A stretch of 10,880 nt of DNA. Source: DATDPY01 sp964395765. Its GTDB lineage: Bacteria; Bacteroidota; Bacteroidia; Cytophagales; Cyclobacteriaceae. A program made the position numbers and the translations under genes. Where the stretch lies: contig CAYNCU010000151.1 of assembly GCA_964395765.1 (NCBI GenBank), forward strand, positions 1 to 10,880, in the 5' to 3' direction. Of the stretch, positions 1-7,860 are shown piece after piece. Each line of letters starts with the position of its first letter. The stretch's first letter is position 1. Below the pieces are notes generated by a model that saw only the letters and a list, made by a program, of their open reading frames with translations, was not told the DNA's origin and made no database searches.

Positions 1-1563
1 CAAAAGATGTTTTTCCGACAGCTCATATTTTAGTCCGAGCCTGGGTTCTGCGGCCTGACTGTTATTATACAGGAAATCCTGGTAATGAATTCCGATATCA
101 GTCGTAATATCCTTATTTACCCTGTATTCCCAGGATGAATAAGCCTGAAGGAGATTGCTTGAAAGGTTCAGCTTATGAAATACATCCCAACTATCGTTAT
201 AATTTTTATACACACTATCCGAAAAGAGCACATAATATCTGTCCAGGATTATCCCTGAAAGGATGCTGTTCCTGGCATCGATTTTCTGATACCAGCTGGG
301 GTGTATACTTATCTTATTCTGACGGTTTTTCAGGTGGGCATAATCATAGATCAGTGACCGGTTGGAAGGGCTTATCGAATCCACGTTGGTCAGCACCGTC
401 TGGTGACTTAAACCGGCAGACAGATGAAAGGAAGAATTTTTTGTAAAAGACCTTACATAGGTAGTACCGACAATACCTGTTTTACTGATGTTAACGATAT
501 CCTGGTTCTCATTACCATATAAATCGCTTTTCGGGTTATTCGGATCGATCTCGTGTCCCAGCAGGGAAATGCTGCTGAGCCCTCCCAACCCCCAGAAGCT
601 TATCTTTCCTTTTCCAAGCCATCCGGTTGTTTTAAATGAAAGATCGGAATATTCGGGTACCGCAGTTCCGGTACCAATGCTGAGCCCAAGTTTTTTAAAA
701 ACCTCCAAAGTGGAATAACGGAAGTTCGCCAGGTAACTTGATTTTTTTTCTTTCGATAATGGTCCTTCCGCTCCGGCTTCCACCCCGTTAAAGCCTATCT
801 GACCTAAAAATTCATGCCTTGAGTAATTACCATCTCTCATTTGCAAATCAAAAACCCCGGCCAATGCATTTCCATATTCCGCAGGAAAGGCAGCCGTTAA
901 AAAATCCGATTTAGCCAGGGTGTTATAATTCAGAATGCTGACGGGGCCTCCGGTCGAACCAAAGGAGGCAAAATGATTCGGATTGGGAACATCGATGCCC
1001 TCAATTCTCCAAAGCATTCCCGAAGGAGAATTTCCCCGGATGATCAAGTCGTTCCGTCCGTCGTTAGCGCCACTCACCCCGGCAAAATTCATAGCCATGA
1101 CAGCTGGGTCATTTCTGGCACCCGCAAAACGACTTGTAAGTTCGGGATCGAAAGCCCTTCCGCTTACTGATACCGATTCATTATTCGGGTTGAACCTGTC
1201 CTCGGAGGGTCTTACAACCACCTCGTTCAGGGTTTTAATACTCACCCGCATTTCGACTTGTACCTGGAGTTCCTTACCTGAAACCAGGGTAAGGCCAAGA
1301 AGGTATACATCTTCGAAACCTATGGCTGAAATACGTAAATCAATCCGACCGACCGGCACATTTTTTATCCGGAAATATCCATCGGGATCCGTCGAGGCAC
1401 CAGTTACCGGATTGCTTCCAACCACAACAACATTGGCCCCGATAACAGGATTATTGGTCCCCTGCTCTACCACCCGCCCGTAAATGACCTGGCCTGCCTG
1501 ACCATAACCTGTTTCAAAGAATGAAAGGACTAAAAATAAGGTCCAATAAATTTTTAAATTCAT
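1..1563 (-). CDS. TonB-dependent outer-membrane receptor, N-terminal 521 residues (partial)
   Basis: The minus strand is open from an ATG at 1563 to the left edge, so the C-terminal part of the beta-barrel is missing. Residues 1 to about 21 form a signal peptide (hydrophobic run, then Gly-Tyr-Gly before Gln). Residues about 24-115 resemble a carboxypeptidase-regulatory-like (CarboxypepD_reg) beta-sandwich, with the GRVV...NNPVIGANV opening, a DPDGYFRIKNVPVG turn and ending near LNEVVV. A plug domain follows, recognisable by NDLIIRGNSPSGMLWRIEGI at 171-190 and FPAEYGNALAGVFDL at 226-240. The rest shows alternating aromatic and polar beta-barrel strands. Such receptors import large or scarce ligands across the outer membrane with TonB-ExbBD energy. 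The plug lacks the typical SusC pattern and no SusD partner is visible, so it is better called a general CarboxypepD_reg receptor. The ligand is unknown. It is transcribed away from the rest of the window. Confidence 0.93.
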   Translation of the reverse strand, partial: MNLKIYWTLFLVLSFFETGYGQAGQVIYGRVVEQGTNNPVIGANVVVVGSNPVTGASTDPDGYFRIKNVPVGRIDLRISAIGFEDVYLLGLTLVSGKELQVQVEMRVSIKTLNEVVVRPSEDRFNPNNESVSVSGRAFDPELTSRFAGARNDPAVMAMNFAGVSGANDGRNDLIIRGNSPSGMLWRIEGIDVPNPNHFASFGSTGGPVSILNYNTLAKSDFLTAAFPAEYGNALAGVFDLQMRDGNYSRHEFLGQIGFNGVEAGAEGPLSKEKKSSYLANFRYSTLEVFKKLGLSIGTGTAVPEYSDLSFKTTGWLGKGKISFWGLGGLSSISLLGHEIDPNNPKSDLYGNENQDIVNISKTGIVGTTYVRSFTKNSSFHLSAGLSHQTVLTNVDSISPSNRSLIYDYAHLKNRQNKISIHPSWYQKIDARNSILSGIILDRYYVLFSDSVYKNYNDSWDVFHKLNLSSNLLQAYSSWEYRVNKDITTDIGIHYQDFLYNNSQAAEPRLGLKYELSEKHLL

Positions 1564-1671
1564 TTTACCTTTTCATTTAATATTCTGGTCCCTCGCTTAA
1601 AGACTTCATAGCATCAATTTTGTCATTCAATCCAGTAGCATCAGGAAACCTTTAACATCAGGTTGAATTTC

Positions 1672-1679
1672 CAAAAATA
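1672..1679 (-). promoter_or_regulatory. Possible -7 box for the TonB-dependent receptor
   Basis: The minus strand reads TATTTTTG here, an exact match to the Bacteroidota -7 element TAnnTTTG, about 110 bases upstream of the receptor start. No convincing TTG/TTTG -33 element lies at the expected distance, so this is only a candidate. The rest of the divergent spacer 1564-1753 shows nothing else recognisable, and no plus-strand promoter match was found for the NIF3-like gene. Confidence 0.3.
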
Positions 1680-1753
1680 TTTATTCTCCTCACGTTAAAA
1701 ATCTTTCAGGGATTACTATATTATGCCATTATTCCGAGAATTAATTAATTCCT

Positions 1754-2638
1754 ATGAAAATGATAATGAAACATTTGAAATTTCTTTTAATCGCTTGTCT
1801 CCTCCTGCCAATAACAGGTTATCCGGTAAACTCCCCGGGGCCGAAAGATAATCCACCCACAGCTCGCCAGATTGTTGAGCTGATCAAAAAACAGGTAAAC
1901 GTATCATGGACAACGCCTACCGTTGATACTTTTAAAGCCGGGGATCCGGACACTCCGGTAACCGGTATTGTATGTACCTTTATGGCAACCATGGATGTGC
2001 TTTATAAAGCGGTAGGTCATAACTGCAATTTTATCATTACCCATGAACCTATCTTTTATAACCACCTGGACGAAACATCACAGTTCGATAATGACCCGGT
2101 CGTTGAAGCTAAGAAAAAGTATATTGCCGATCATGGTCTTGTGATCTGGCGTTTTCATGACCATTTTCACCAAATGGAGCCCGACGGCATTTTGACCGGC
2201 ATGATCCGTAAACTGGATTGGGAAAAATATAAAACCGATAACCCGGTGATTTTTGATTTACCCGAAATGACGGTGAAGGAACTGGCCGCATCCCTGAAAA
2301 ACAAATTCAGTTCCGCCACGGTCAGGGTCATTGGAGATCCTTCATTGAAAATAACCCATGTCGCCTATGCTGCCGGGGCCCCGGGTTACATGGCCCACGT
2401 ACATTTGCTGGAAAGAAATGATGTCGATGTTATTGTAGGCGGTGAGGTACCGGAATGGGAATCCATCTCTTATGTAAGGGACGCCACTTCTCTGGGGATG
2501 AAAAAAGCAATGATACTCATTGGACATGTCAATTCAGAGGAAGCAGGTATGATTTATTGCAGGGATTGGTTGAAAGATTTTGTCCATGACGTACCGATCA
2601 TTTTTATTAAAGCCGGTGATTCATTTTCATTTCCCTGA
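1754..2638 (+). CDS. Exported NIF3-like dinuclear-metal protein
   Basis: This 294-residue protein belongs to the NIF3/YbgI family, whose members bind a pair of metal ions and form hexameric toroids; their reaction is mostly unknown. The family signature is visible: ITHEP at 95-99 near the N-terminal metal site, NHLDE at 103-107, an Asp/His group around 134-139, and near the C terminus GHVNSEE, giving the H258-x3-E262 pair. In YbgI the first motif has two adjacent histidines; here the second is Glu98. Length fits the short bacterial form without the large central insert. Unusually, residues about 5-23 form a signal-peptide-like segment (two Lys/His, then a Leu/Ile-rich run) without a lipobox, suggesting export to the periplasm. 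ATG codons at 1754, 1760 and 1766 are all in frame; the last would give the tidiest signal peptide. It stands alone between the receptor and the haem-protein genes. Family firm, function unknown. Confidence 0.85.
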   Translation: MKMIMKHLKFLLIACLLLPITGYPVNSPGPKDNPPTARQIVELIKKQVNVSWTTPTVDTFKAGDPDTPVTGIVCTFMATMDVLYKAVGHNCNFIITHEPIFYNHLDETSQFDNDPVVEAKKKYIADHGLVIWRFHDHFHQMEPDGILTGMIRKLDWEKYKTDNPVIFDLPEMTVKELAASLKNKFSSATVRVIGDPSLKITHVAYAAGAPGYMAHVHLLERNDVDVIVGGEVPEWESISYVRDATSLGMKKAMILIGHVNSEEAGMIYCRDWLKDFVHDVPIIFIKAGDSFSFP

Positions 2639-2661
2639 TTCATTGAAAATATGTCCTAATC

Positions 2662-2679
2662 TTCCATAATGTTATGGAA
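2662..2679 (+). repeat. Perfect 8-bp inverted repeat downstream of the NIF3-like gene
   Basis: TTCCATAA and TTATGGAA are separated by two bases (TG), starting 23 bases after the NIF3-like stop codon. It could be a short transcription terminator, with A/T-rich DNA but no strong T-run after it, or a palindromic protein-binding site. The two-base loop is short for a stable RNA hairpin unless the inner pairs open. Otherwise 2639-2865 shows no gene or motif that I recognise. Confidence 0.4.
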
Positions 2680-2865
2680 TTAAATAATTTATTGTGCCGG
2701 TGAAGGTTTTTTATTTAAACGGCAACTAACAATTTATGAATCCAATTATGCAAAGTGAAAATTGAGGAATTCCGGCCCACTGCTTTTGAAAATCAAATTA
2801 TGTTTTTGTAAAAAAATATAATTCAAAATTACCTTTGGGAATGCAATATTACCACCTGTAAAAAT

Positions 2866-2898
2866 TTTGTATTTTAATAAAAGTATAGATTATCTTTG
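2866..2898 (+). promoter_or_regulatory. Bacteroidota-type promoter for the haem-protein pair
   Basis: TTTG at 2866-2869 (-33 element) and TATCTTTG at 2891-2898 (-7 element, exact TAnnTTTG) are separated by 21 bases, within the range for the primary sigma factor of Bacteroidota. Transcription would start near 2904, leaving a leader of about 20 bases before the ATG at 2926. Confidence 0.7.
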
Positions 2899-2925
2899 TT
2901 TAAACATTAAATAAATACCAACACC

Positions 2926-3393
2926 ATGAAAAAATCTATTTTAGCGCTTTCACTGGCTCTTTTTTCAATGATCCTTTTTCTGGGGTTTAACTTCCCGGAG
3001 GAACATGAAAAAGCAGTGGAAGCACACAAGGCATCGAAAGTTAAAATTCCTGACGACATTCAGCCAATCATAAAGAAATCATGTTTTGGCTGTCACAACT
3101 CCAATTCCAGGAATGAAAAAGCAAAAACAAAACTTCAATTCGACCAGCTCGAGCATATGAAAAAAAAGGAAGCAGTTGCGATTCTTGGCAAAATATATGA
3201 AGAAGTTAAAAAAGGAGATATGCCTCCCCCCAAATTCCTGGAACATTTCACAGATGCAAAACCCACTGATGAAGAAGTTCAGAAAATACTCACCTGGACT
3301 CATGACGATGCCATGAAAATGATGAAGAAAAAGAAAAAGGATAAGGATAAAAATAAGGACAATGATATGGACCATAACAAATCCTCCATGTAA
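2926..3393 (+). CDS. Small haem-binding (c-type) protein with lysine-rich tail
   Basis: This 155-residue exported protein has a clean N-terminal signal sequence (residues 1 to about 22) and one c-type haem motif, CFGCH at 53-57 (Cys53 and Cys56 for covalent attachment, His57 as axial ligand). A KKGDMPPP stretch at 96-102 carries Met99, the likely second ligand. The pattern fits the Bacteroidota haem-binding-domain family (Haem_bd, PF14376). The C-terminal tail from about 133 is almost all Lys, Asp, Asn and Met, highly charged and probably disordered. It should act in electron transfer outside the cytoplasm; its partners are unknown. The next gene begins two bases after its stop codon and encodes a paralogue with the same layout, so the two are surely co-transcribed. 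The start is supported by the signal peptide and by the promoter about 28 bases upstream. Confidence 0.85.
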   Translation: MKKSILALSLALFSMILFLGFNFPEEHEKAVEAHKASKVKIPDDIQPIIKKSCFGCHNSNSRNEKAKTKLQFDQLEHMKKKEAVAILGKIYEEVKKGDMPPPKFLEHFTDAKPTDEEVQKILTWTHDDAMKMMKKKKKDKDKNKDNDMDHNKSSM

Positions 3394-3395
3394 GA

Positions 3396-3851
3396 ATGAA
3401 GATAAAACGAATTCTTTGGATTTTGTTATTGGTGATCATTCTTATTCAGTTTATTGATTATCATTTACCTGACACAGCCGTTTCAGGCGAAAAAGATATC
3501 GCTTCTGTTGAGAATGTCCCCTCAGATGTAAAAGTGCTTATGAAAAATGCATGTTATGATTGTCATTCCATGGAAACCGTTTATCCCTGGTATAGCCACA
3601 TTGCACCGGTTAAGTGGCTGGTAAAAAATGATATCTCGGAAGGCCGTCATCATGTGAACTTTTCAATGTGGGGAAATTATACAGAGCTTGAAAAAGTTAA
3701 AAAACTGGATGATATCCATGATGAAGTCGAAAAAGGCGAAATGCCTCCCACGAATTATAAAATGATGCATGCAAAAGCCAGGCTGACAGATTCAGACCGT
3801 CAAAAAATTGTGGCCTGGGCCGATTCATCTGCCAATAAATATCTTCAATAA
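3396..3851 (+). CDS. Haem-binding domain (c-type) protein, membrane-anchored
   Basis: This 151-residue protein is a typical member of the haem-binding-domain family (PF14376). Residues 5-20 are a strongly hydrophobic segment, either an uncleaved anchor or a signal peptide. The haem motif is CYDCH at 53-57, followed by the family hallmark TVYPWYSHIAPVKW at 61-74, an NFSMW segment at 88-92 and the KGEMPP motif at 113-118 with Met117 as probable sixth haem ligand. The CxxCH and the Met-Pro-Pro motif are spaced similarly to the preceding gene, suggesting an old duplication, but that gene lacks the YPWYS segment. The pair may form a two-haem relay in the periplasm; this is inference from adjacency. 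A hairpin terminator follows the stop codon. Confidence 0.88.
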   Translation: MKIKRILWILLLVIILIQFIDYHLPDTAVSGEKDIASVENVPSDVKVLMKNACYDCHSMETVYPWYSHIAPVKWLVKNDISEGRHHVNFSMWGNYTELEKVKKLDDIHDEVEKGEMPPTNYKMMHAKARLTDSDRQKIVAWADSSANKYLQ

Positions 3852-3860
3852 AATTATAAT

Positions 3861-3891
3861 AAGGTCAGGCTAATTCAGTTAGCCTGACCTT
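3861..3891 (+). terminator. 13-bp hairpin terminator after the haem-protein pair
   Basis: AAGGTCAGGCTAA (3861-3873) pairs perfectly with TTAGCCTGACCTT (3879-3891) around a five-base loop, nine bases after the stop codon. The T-run after the stem is short (TTT, then CC), but the stem is strong. It separates the haem-protein operon from the next gene, which has its own promoter. Confidence 0.75.
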
Positions 3892-3972
3892 TCCTCCAAT
3901 ATCTTCTTTCCGGGTCTTTCTGTAATTTCAGGCCATAATTATCGGAATCCTGTAAGGATTATTTAATTCCAT

Positions 3973-4002
3973 TTTGTGTTCCGGCTTAAATTTATAAATT
4001 TG
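3973..4002 (+). promoter_or_regulatory. Bacteroidota-type promoter for the ceramidase-like gene
   Basis: TTTG at 3973-3976 and TAAATTTG at 3995-4002 (exact TAnnTTTG) are separated by 18 bases, close to the usual spacing. Transcription would start near 4008, giving a very short leader before the ATG at 4021. Confidence 0.6.
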
Positions 4003-4020
4003 ACCGGCCTTGAATGAATT

Positions 4021-5577
4021 ATGAAAAAATTAATTCTTTGGATAAGCGGCATTTTTTTAAGTTTAATATTCATCGCTGCAGTTTTCCTGTACAAAAATTT
4101 CCATGACAGGCATCCCGGGTATAAAATCAATCTTTCCATTAAAAATGCTGCGAAGGGTAAAATAGAAGCCGGCTTTTCTTCCATCAAGATTACGCCCGAT
4201 ATTCCTGACCGCTGGCATGATGCCAATAATGATGCTCAATATAATCCGCAGGATGGGGATTCCTTCGAGGACCTGAATGGTAATGGAAAATTTGATGCCG
4301 TCTGGATGGCCGGTTTTCAACACCGCAGGCCTGCAAATGGTATTCATGATGATTTGTGGGCGAGAACGATGATTCTTGATGACGGCAAAACCAGACTTTC
4401 CCTGACCGTCATTGATGCCATTGGTATTATGCACGATGATATCATCGACGTGAGAAACAGGATTCCGGCCGAAGACGGGATAACCTATGCAATCATTGCT
4501 TCTACCCATACCCATGAAGGACCGGACCTACTGGGACTCTGGGGCAGATCGTATTTTAAATCCGGCGTGAACAGCGATTATTTGGAAATGGTAAAAAATA
4601 AAATTCTTGAATCGATCGGCAATGCGGTTATTGCTTTGAAACCAGCCAAATTAATTTTCAGCCAGGACCTGCAAAGTGCTATTCCATTGGTTGTCGACAG
4701 CAGGAAGCCGATTGTTAAAGATCCCGGCGTGAGAATAATCAAAGCCATCGACGCCGATGATAACCATACCCTTGGGACTCTCATTTCCTGGGGGTGTCAT
4801 CCTGAAATACTCTGGAGCCAAAACCTTCTGATCACGAGCGATTTTGTAAATTATGTCCGTGAGGGGATACAAAAGGGCATTTACTCCGGCGACAGTCTTG
4901 TTGAGGAAGGGCTTGGCGGAGTATGTGTTTATATTAACGGTTGTATAGGGGGTCTTATGACCATGAATCCCCAAACCGCTGTTCATGATCCATGGACAGG
5001 TAAAGACTACCGGGAGCCTTCCTTTGATAAAGCAAAATCCCTCGGCTACCAGATCGCTTCCATTGCCATAAAATCAATGTTAAAATCTCCCGATACTACC
5101 ATTACCGGAAATATTAATCTTGTAGCCAATACTTTAAACCTGCCATTGGATAACAAACTTTTCAGGTTGGGAGATGCATTAGGAGTTATTGACCGCGGCC
5201 TTGACGGATGGATGAGCGTCCAATCAGAAATTGCAGCATTTACACTTGGCCCGGCCACATTTATCACAATGCCCGGCGAAATGTATCCCGAAATTGTGAA
5301 CGGCGGAATCGTTAACCCCGCCGGAGCCGATTATATTATTCCACCGATCGAGGTCCCTCCCATTCGAATGTTAATGAAAGGACAATATAAATTTACATTC
5401 GGACTTGCCAATGATGAGATCGGTTATATCATTCCGCAAAGCGAATGGGATGAAAAGCCACCCTACCTCTACGATGCTTCTGAATCGCCCTACGGTGAAA
5501 TCAATTCCCTGGGTCCGGAAACGGCTCCCCTGATTTATTCAGGACTTCAGGATATTTTAAAGCGATTGCAACGGTGA
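4021..5577 (+). CDS. Neutral/alkaline ceramidase-like membrane-anchored protein
   Basis: This 518-residue protein matches the N-terminal domain family of neutral/alkaline ceramidases (PF04734), zinc amidases that cleave N-acyl bonds. Residues 5-24 form a membrane anchor or signal peptide. Family marks include AGFSSIKITPDIP at 50-62, HDDLWARTMILDDG at 109-122, STHTHEGPD at 161-169, WGCHPE at 257-262, TMPGEMYPE at 416-424 and NDEIGYIIPQ at 464-473. By comparison with the Pseudomonas aeruginosa enzyme, the zinc ligands would be a His of the HTH motif, His260, Glu420 and Tyr469. Where the ceramidase catalytic Ser lies in a G-x-x-S-P context, this protein reads NGCIGGLMTM (306-315), apparently Met for Ser. 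The C-terminal immunoglobulin-like domain of true ceramidases is absent. An Asp/Asn-rich insert at 67-92 resembles calcium-binding loops. It is therefore probably a metal hydrolase with another substrate. It has its own promoter, 82 bases before the methyltransferase block. Confidence 0.85.
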   Translation: MKKLILWISGIFLSLIFIAAVFLYKNFHDRHPGYKINLSIKNAAKGKIEAGFSSIKITPDIPDRWHDANNDAQYNPQDGDSFEDLNGNGKFDAVWMAGFQHRRPANGIHDDLWARTMILDDGKTRLSLTVIDAIGIMHDDIIDVRNRIPAEDGITYAIIASTHTHEGPDLLGLWGRSYFKSGVNSDYLEMVKNKILESIGNAVIALKPAKLIFSQDLQSAIPLVVDSRKPIVKDPGVRIIKAIDADDNHTLGTLISWGCHPEILWSQNLLITSDFVNYVREGIQKGIYSGDSLVEEGLGGVCVYINGCIGGLMTMNPQTAVHDPWTGKDYREPSFDKAKSLGYQIASIAIKSMLKSPDTTITGNINLVANTLNLPLDNKLFRLGDALGVIDRGLDGWMSVQSEIAAFTLGPATFITMPGEMYPEIVNGGIVNPAGADYIIPPIEVPPIRMLMKGQYKFTFGLANDEIGYIIPQSEWDEKPPYLYDASESPYGEINSLGPETAPLIYSGLQDILKRLQR

Positions 5578-5659
5578 TTCGATTAAAGGATAGTAATTGC
5601 GGATGAGGTTTTATAACTTTATATTCTGATTTTCATTCATTTAATTCATTTTTTTTATT

Positions 5660-6922
5660 ATGAATTCGAGGGAAAGGATTAAATCAATACTGGATCACAA
5701 GGATACCGGAAAAATCGGTATTGATTTCGGCAGTACACCCGTTACCGGTATTCACGTATTAATTGTTGATAAATTACGGCAATATTACGGTCTGGACAGG
5801 CACCCCGTTAAAGTTATTGAGCCCTACCAGATGCTGGGGGAGATTGAAGGCGATCTGGCCGATGCAGTCGGAATTGATTGTACCGGTATAAGTCCGAAAG
5901 AAAACATGTTCGGCATCGCCAATGACGGGAAGCAGAAAGAATTCAGGACCTTCTGGAATCAGGTAGTCATGGTTCCGGAAAATTTCAATACAACCCTGGA
6001 CAGCCAGGGAGATTTACTGGTCTTTCCACAGGGAGATACCACAGCCGAACCCAGCGGTAAAATGCCTAAAACAGGATATTTCTTTGATGCCATCATCAGG
6101 CAATTACCCATTCAGGAAGATAAGCTTGAGCCTGAAGATAATACTGAAGAATTCAACCTGATTGGTGATAGCGATATCATGTACTGGAAGCATGAAATAA
6201 ACAAACAGGTAAATTCAGGCAGGGCCGTGGTTGCCAATTTCGGAGGAACCGGTTTCGGCGATATTGCGTTGGTTCCCGGGTTAAACCTAAAAAAACCGAA
6301 AGGGATCCGGGATGTTGCCGAATGGTATATGTCTGTTATCATGCGACCGGATTATATCCTCGCCGTATTTGATAAACAATGCGAAATTGCTCTTGAAAAC
6401 CTGAAAAGAATATTGCCGGTGGCAGGCGATCACGTGGATGTTGCCTATATCTGCGGTACAGATTTCGGAACCCAGGATTCACAATTCTGTTCCATTGATA
6501 CACTCAGGGAAATGTTTCTTCCCTATTACAGGAAAATCAATGCCTGGATCCATGAAAACACATCCTGGAAAACATTTAAACATTCCTGCGGATCCGTTGA
6601 ACCCTTTATCGACAGTTTTATTGATGCAGGTTTTGACATCCTGAATCCAGTACAGATCAGCGCCCGGGGTATGGATCCCATGCATCTCAAAAAAAAATAT
6701 GGCGACAGGATCGTATTTTGGGGTGGAGGTGTGGACACACAAAAGGTGCTGCCCTTCGGTACACCGGAGGAAGTCTCACGGCAGGTGGAAAACAATTGTC
6801 ATATTTTTGCCCAAAAGGGAGGATTCGTTTTTAACACGGTCCATAACATACAGGCGAACGTCCCGGTTGAAAATGTAATTGCAATGATCAATACTCTCCA
6901 TAAATTAAACGACCAAGGATGA
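5660..6922 (+). CDS. UroD-family corrinoid-type methyltransferase
   Basis: This 420-residue protein belongs to the uroporphyrinogen decarboxylase superfamily, in the branch that includes methyltransferases such as MtaA and MtgB, which move methyl groups to or from corrinoid proteins. The N terminus (NSRERIKSILDHKDTGKIGI) is typical of the branch, and the arginine-rich substrate motif near the N terminus of true HemE is not seen. KHSCGSV at 307-313 supplies His308 and Cys310, the H-x-C zinc pair of the methyltransferases. The third position, a Cys in MtaA, falls in FNTVHNIQANVP (391-402), where His395 is the likely replacement, as in many UroD-like proteins of this subgroup. GGG at 355-357 belongs to the barrel. 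Its stop overlaps the start of the dioxygenase gene (ATGA), and a corrinoid protein is encoded two genes on. Family certain; role as first methyltransferase probable from context; methyl donor unknown. Confidence 0.88.
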   Translation: MNSRERIKSILDHKDTGKIGIDFGSTPVTGIHVLIVDKLRQYYGLDRHPVKVIEPYQMLGEIEGDLADAVGIDCTGISPKENMFGIANDGKQKEFRTFWNQVVMVPENFNTTLDSQGDLLVFPQGDTTAEPSGKMPKTGYFFDAIIRQLPIQEDKLEPEDNTEEFNLIGDSDIMYWKHEINKQVNSGRAVVANFGGTGFGDIALVPGLNLKKPKGIRDVAEWYMSVIMRPDYILAVFDKQCEIALENLKRILPVAGDHVDVAYICGTDFGTQDSQFCSIDTLREMFLPYYRKINAWIHENTSWKTFKHSCGSVEPFIDSFIDAGFDILNPVQISARGMDPMHLKKKYGDRIVFWGGGVDTQKVLPFGTPEEVSRQVENNCHIFAQKGGFVFNTVHNIQANVPVENVIAMINTLHKLNDQG

Positions 6923-7839
6923 AAAAACTTTCCCGTTCCTCAATAATAATCAACGGTAACATAACGCCCGTAAATACAAACTACTTCATGGAAAAAGGAT
7001 TCCTGGTTGCGGATGCCCTTTTCCACCCGAAGGAATTGGAGGAAATAAGGGAAGAAGTGATTGAGATCTTCAAAGGCAACCGGGGTAAAGTGGAAGGCAT
7101 TGTAAGATCCCCTGAAAAAGAAACAGATGAAGGAATATTAAAATTGTATAATGCCATTCATTTCCCCCATAAGATCTCGCCGGTGATATTAAAGTATGTG
7201 CGTCATCCACGGATTGCCAGGATCCTTAAAACAATTATCAGCACGAATGTGAAGTGCATGCAGAGCATGTTTTTTGTCAAGGGTCCCGGAAAAGCCGGAC
7301 AGTCATGGCACCAGGATGAATATTATATCCCTACAAGGGACCGCTCCCTGACCGGGGTATGGATTGCGGTCGAAGATGCAACCGTTGATAACGGATGCCT
7401 TTGGGTGGTTCCCGGTTCCCAACGGGACGGAATAATCCGCAAACTTTTACCTTTTGAAAATAACGAATACCGCGAGCAATTTGCTTGTGACCTCTCCCCT
7501 TTTATTGAAGAAGATGCATTGCCGGTCCAGATTACCCGGGGTAGTGTCATATTTTTCAACGGTTACATCCTTCACAGATCATTCCGGAATAAAACAAAAA
7601 ATCAATTCAGGCTTTCCCTGGTATCGCATTATATGAGTGCCGAATCCATGTTGCCCTGGAACTGGGACGGACGGATTGAATTGAAGGAAGACATGCGTGA
7701 CATCCTGATGATCAGCGGCAGGGATCCCTATGGCTATAAGGGAATTGAGAACATAACCTTTCCGTACCTACGAAGCGATAGTGTTTCCTATGAGGAACAA
7801 ATCAAAAGGGAAAAATCATCAGATAAAACGGCTAATTAA
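6919..7839 (+). CDS. Phytanoyl-CoA dioxygenase (PhyH) family oxygenase
   Basis: This 306-residue protein has the fold marks of the PhyH family of Fe(II)/2-oxoglutarate dioxygenases. SWHQDEYY at 129-136 gives the H131-x-D133 half of the iron triad; GSVIFFNGYILHRSFRN at 208-224 gives the distal His219; and Arg231 in QFRLSLVSHY is placed to hold 2-oxoglutarate. GVWIAVEDATVDNGCLWVVP at 146-165 is the conserved strand region between them. Such enzymes hydroxylate varied small molecules, sometimes causing demethylation or C-N cleavage. Its ATG overlaps the stop of the UroD-type gene by four bases, so the two are translationally coupled and probably act on the same compound or successive ones. All catalytic residues are present. 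An oxygen-using enzyme in a corrinoid methyl-transfer cluster is unusual. The substrate cannot be told. Confidence 0.9.
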   Translation: MKKLSRSSIIINGNITPVNTNYFMEKGFLVADALFHPKELEEIREEVIEIFKGNRGKVEGIVRSPEKETDEGILKLYNAIHFPHKISPVILKYVRHPRIARILKTIISTNVKCMQSMFFVKGPGKAGQSWHQDEYYIPTRDRSLTGVWIAVEDATVDNGCLWVVPGSQRDGIIRKLLPFENNEYREQFACDLSPFIEEDALPVQITRGSVIFFNGYILHRSFRNKTKNQFRLSLVSHYMSAESMLPWNWDGRIELKEDMRDILMISGRDPYGYKGIENITFPYLRSDSVSYEEQIKREKSSDKTAN

Positions 7840-7860
7840 TTTTTTCAATAACAGTGAAAT

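Noticed and set aside
983..1483. A 166-codon plus-strand open frame opposite the receptor gene
   Set aside because: It lies wholly inside the minus-strand TonB-dependent receptor, which has a clear signal peptide, regulatory domain and plug; the plus-strand translation shows no domain.
1754..2638. Identification as GTP cyclohydrolase I type 2
   Set aside because: That label is often attached to NIF3-family proteins but is not supported here; an exported protein would not meet cytosolic GTP.
3310..3375. A/G-rich repetitive stretch that could be a simple repeat
   Set aside because: It is the in-frame coding sequence of a lysine/aspartate-rich tail; the reading frame stays open to the stop codon and the next gene follows two bases later.
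4063..4515. A 150-codon minus-strand open frame within the ceramidase-like gene
   Set aside because: Antisense to well-conserved motifs of the ceramidase-like protein, with no recognisable domain or promoter.
5660..6922. Identification as HemE, uroporphyrinogen decarboxylase of haem synthesis
   Set aside because: The arginine-containing N-terminal substrate motif of HemE is not seen, the H-x-C zinc pair of methyltransferases is present, and the neighbours are corrinoid-related, not haem-biosynthetic.
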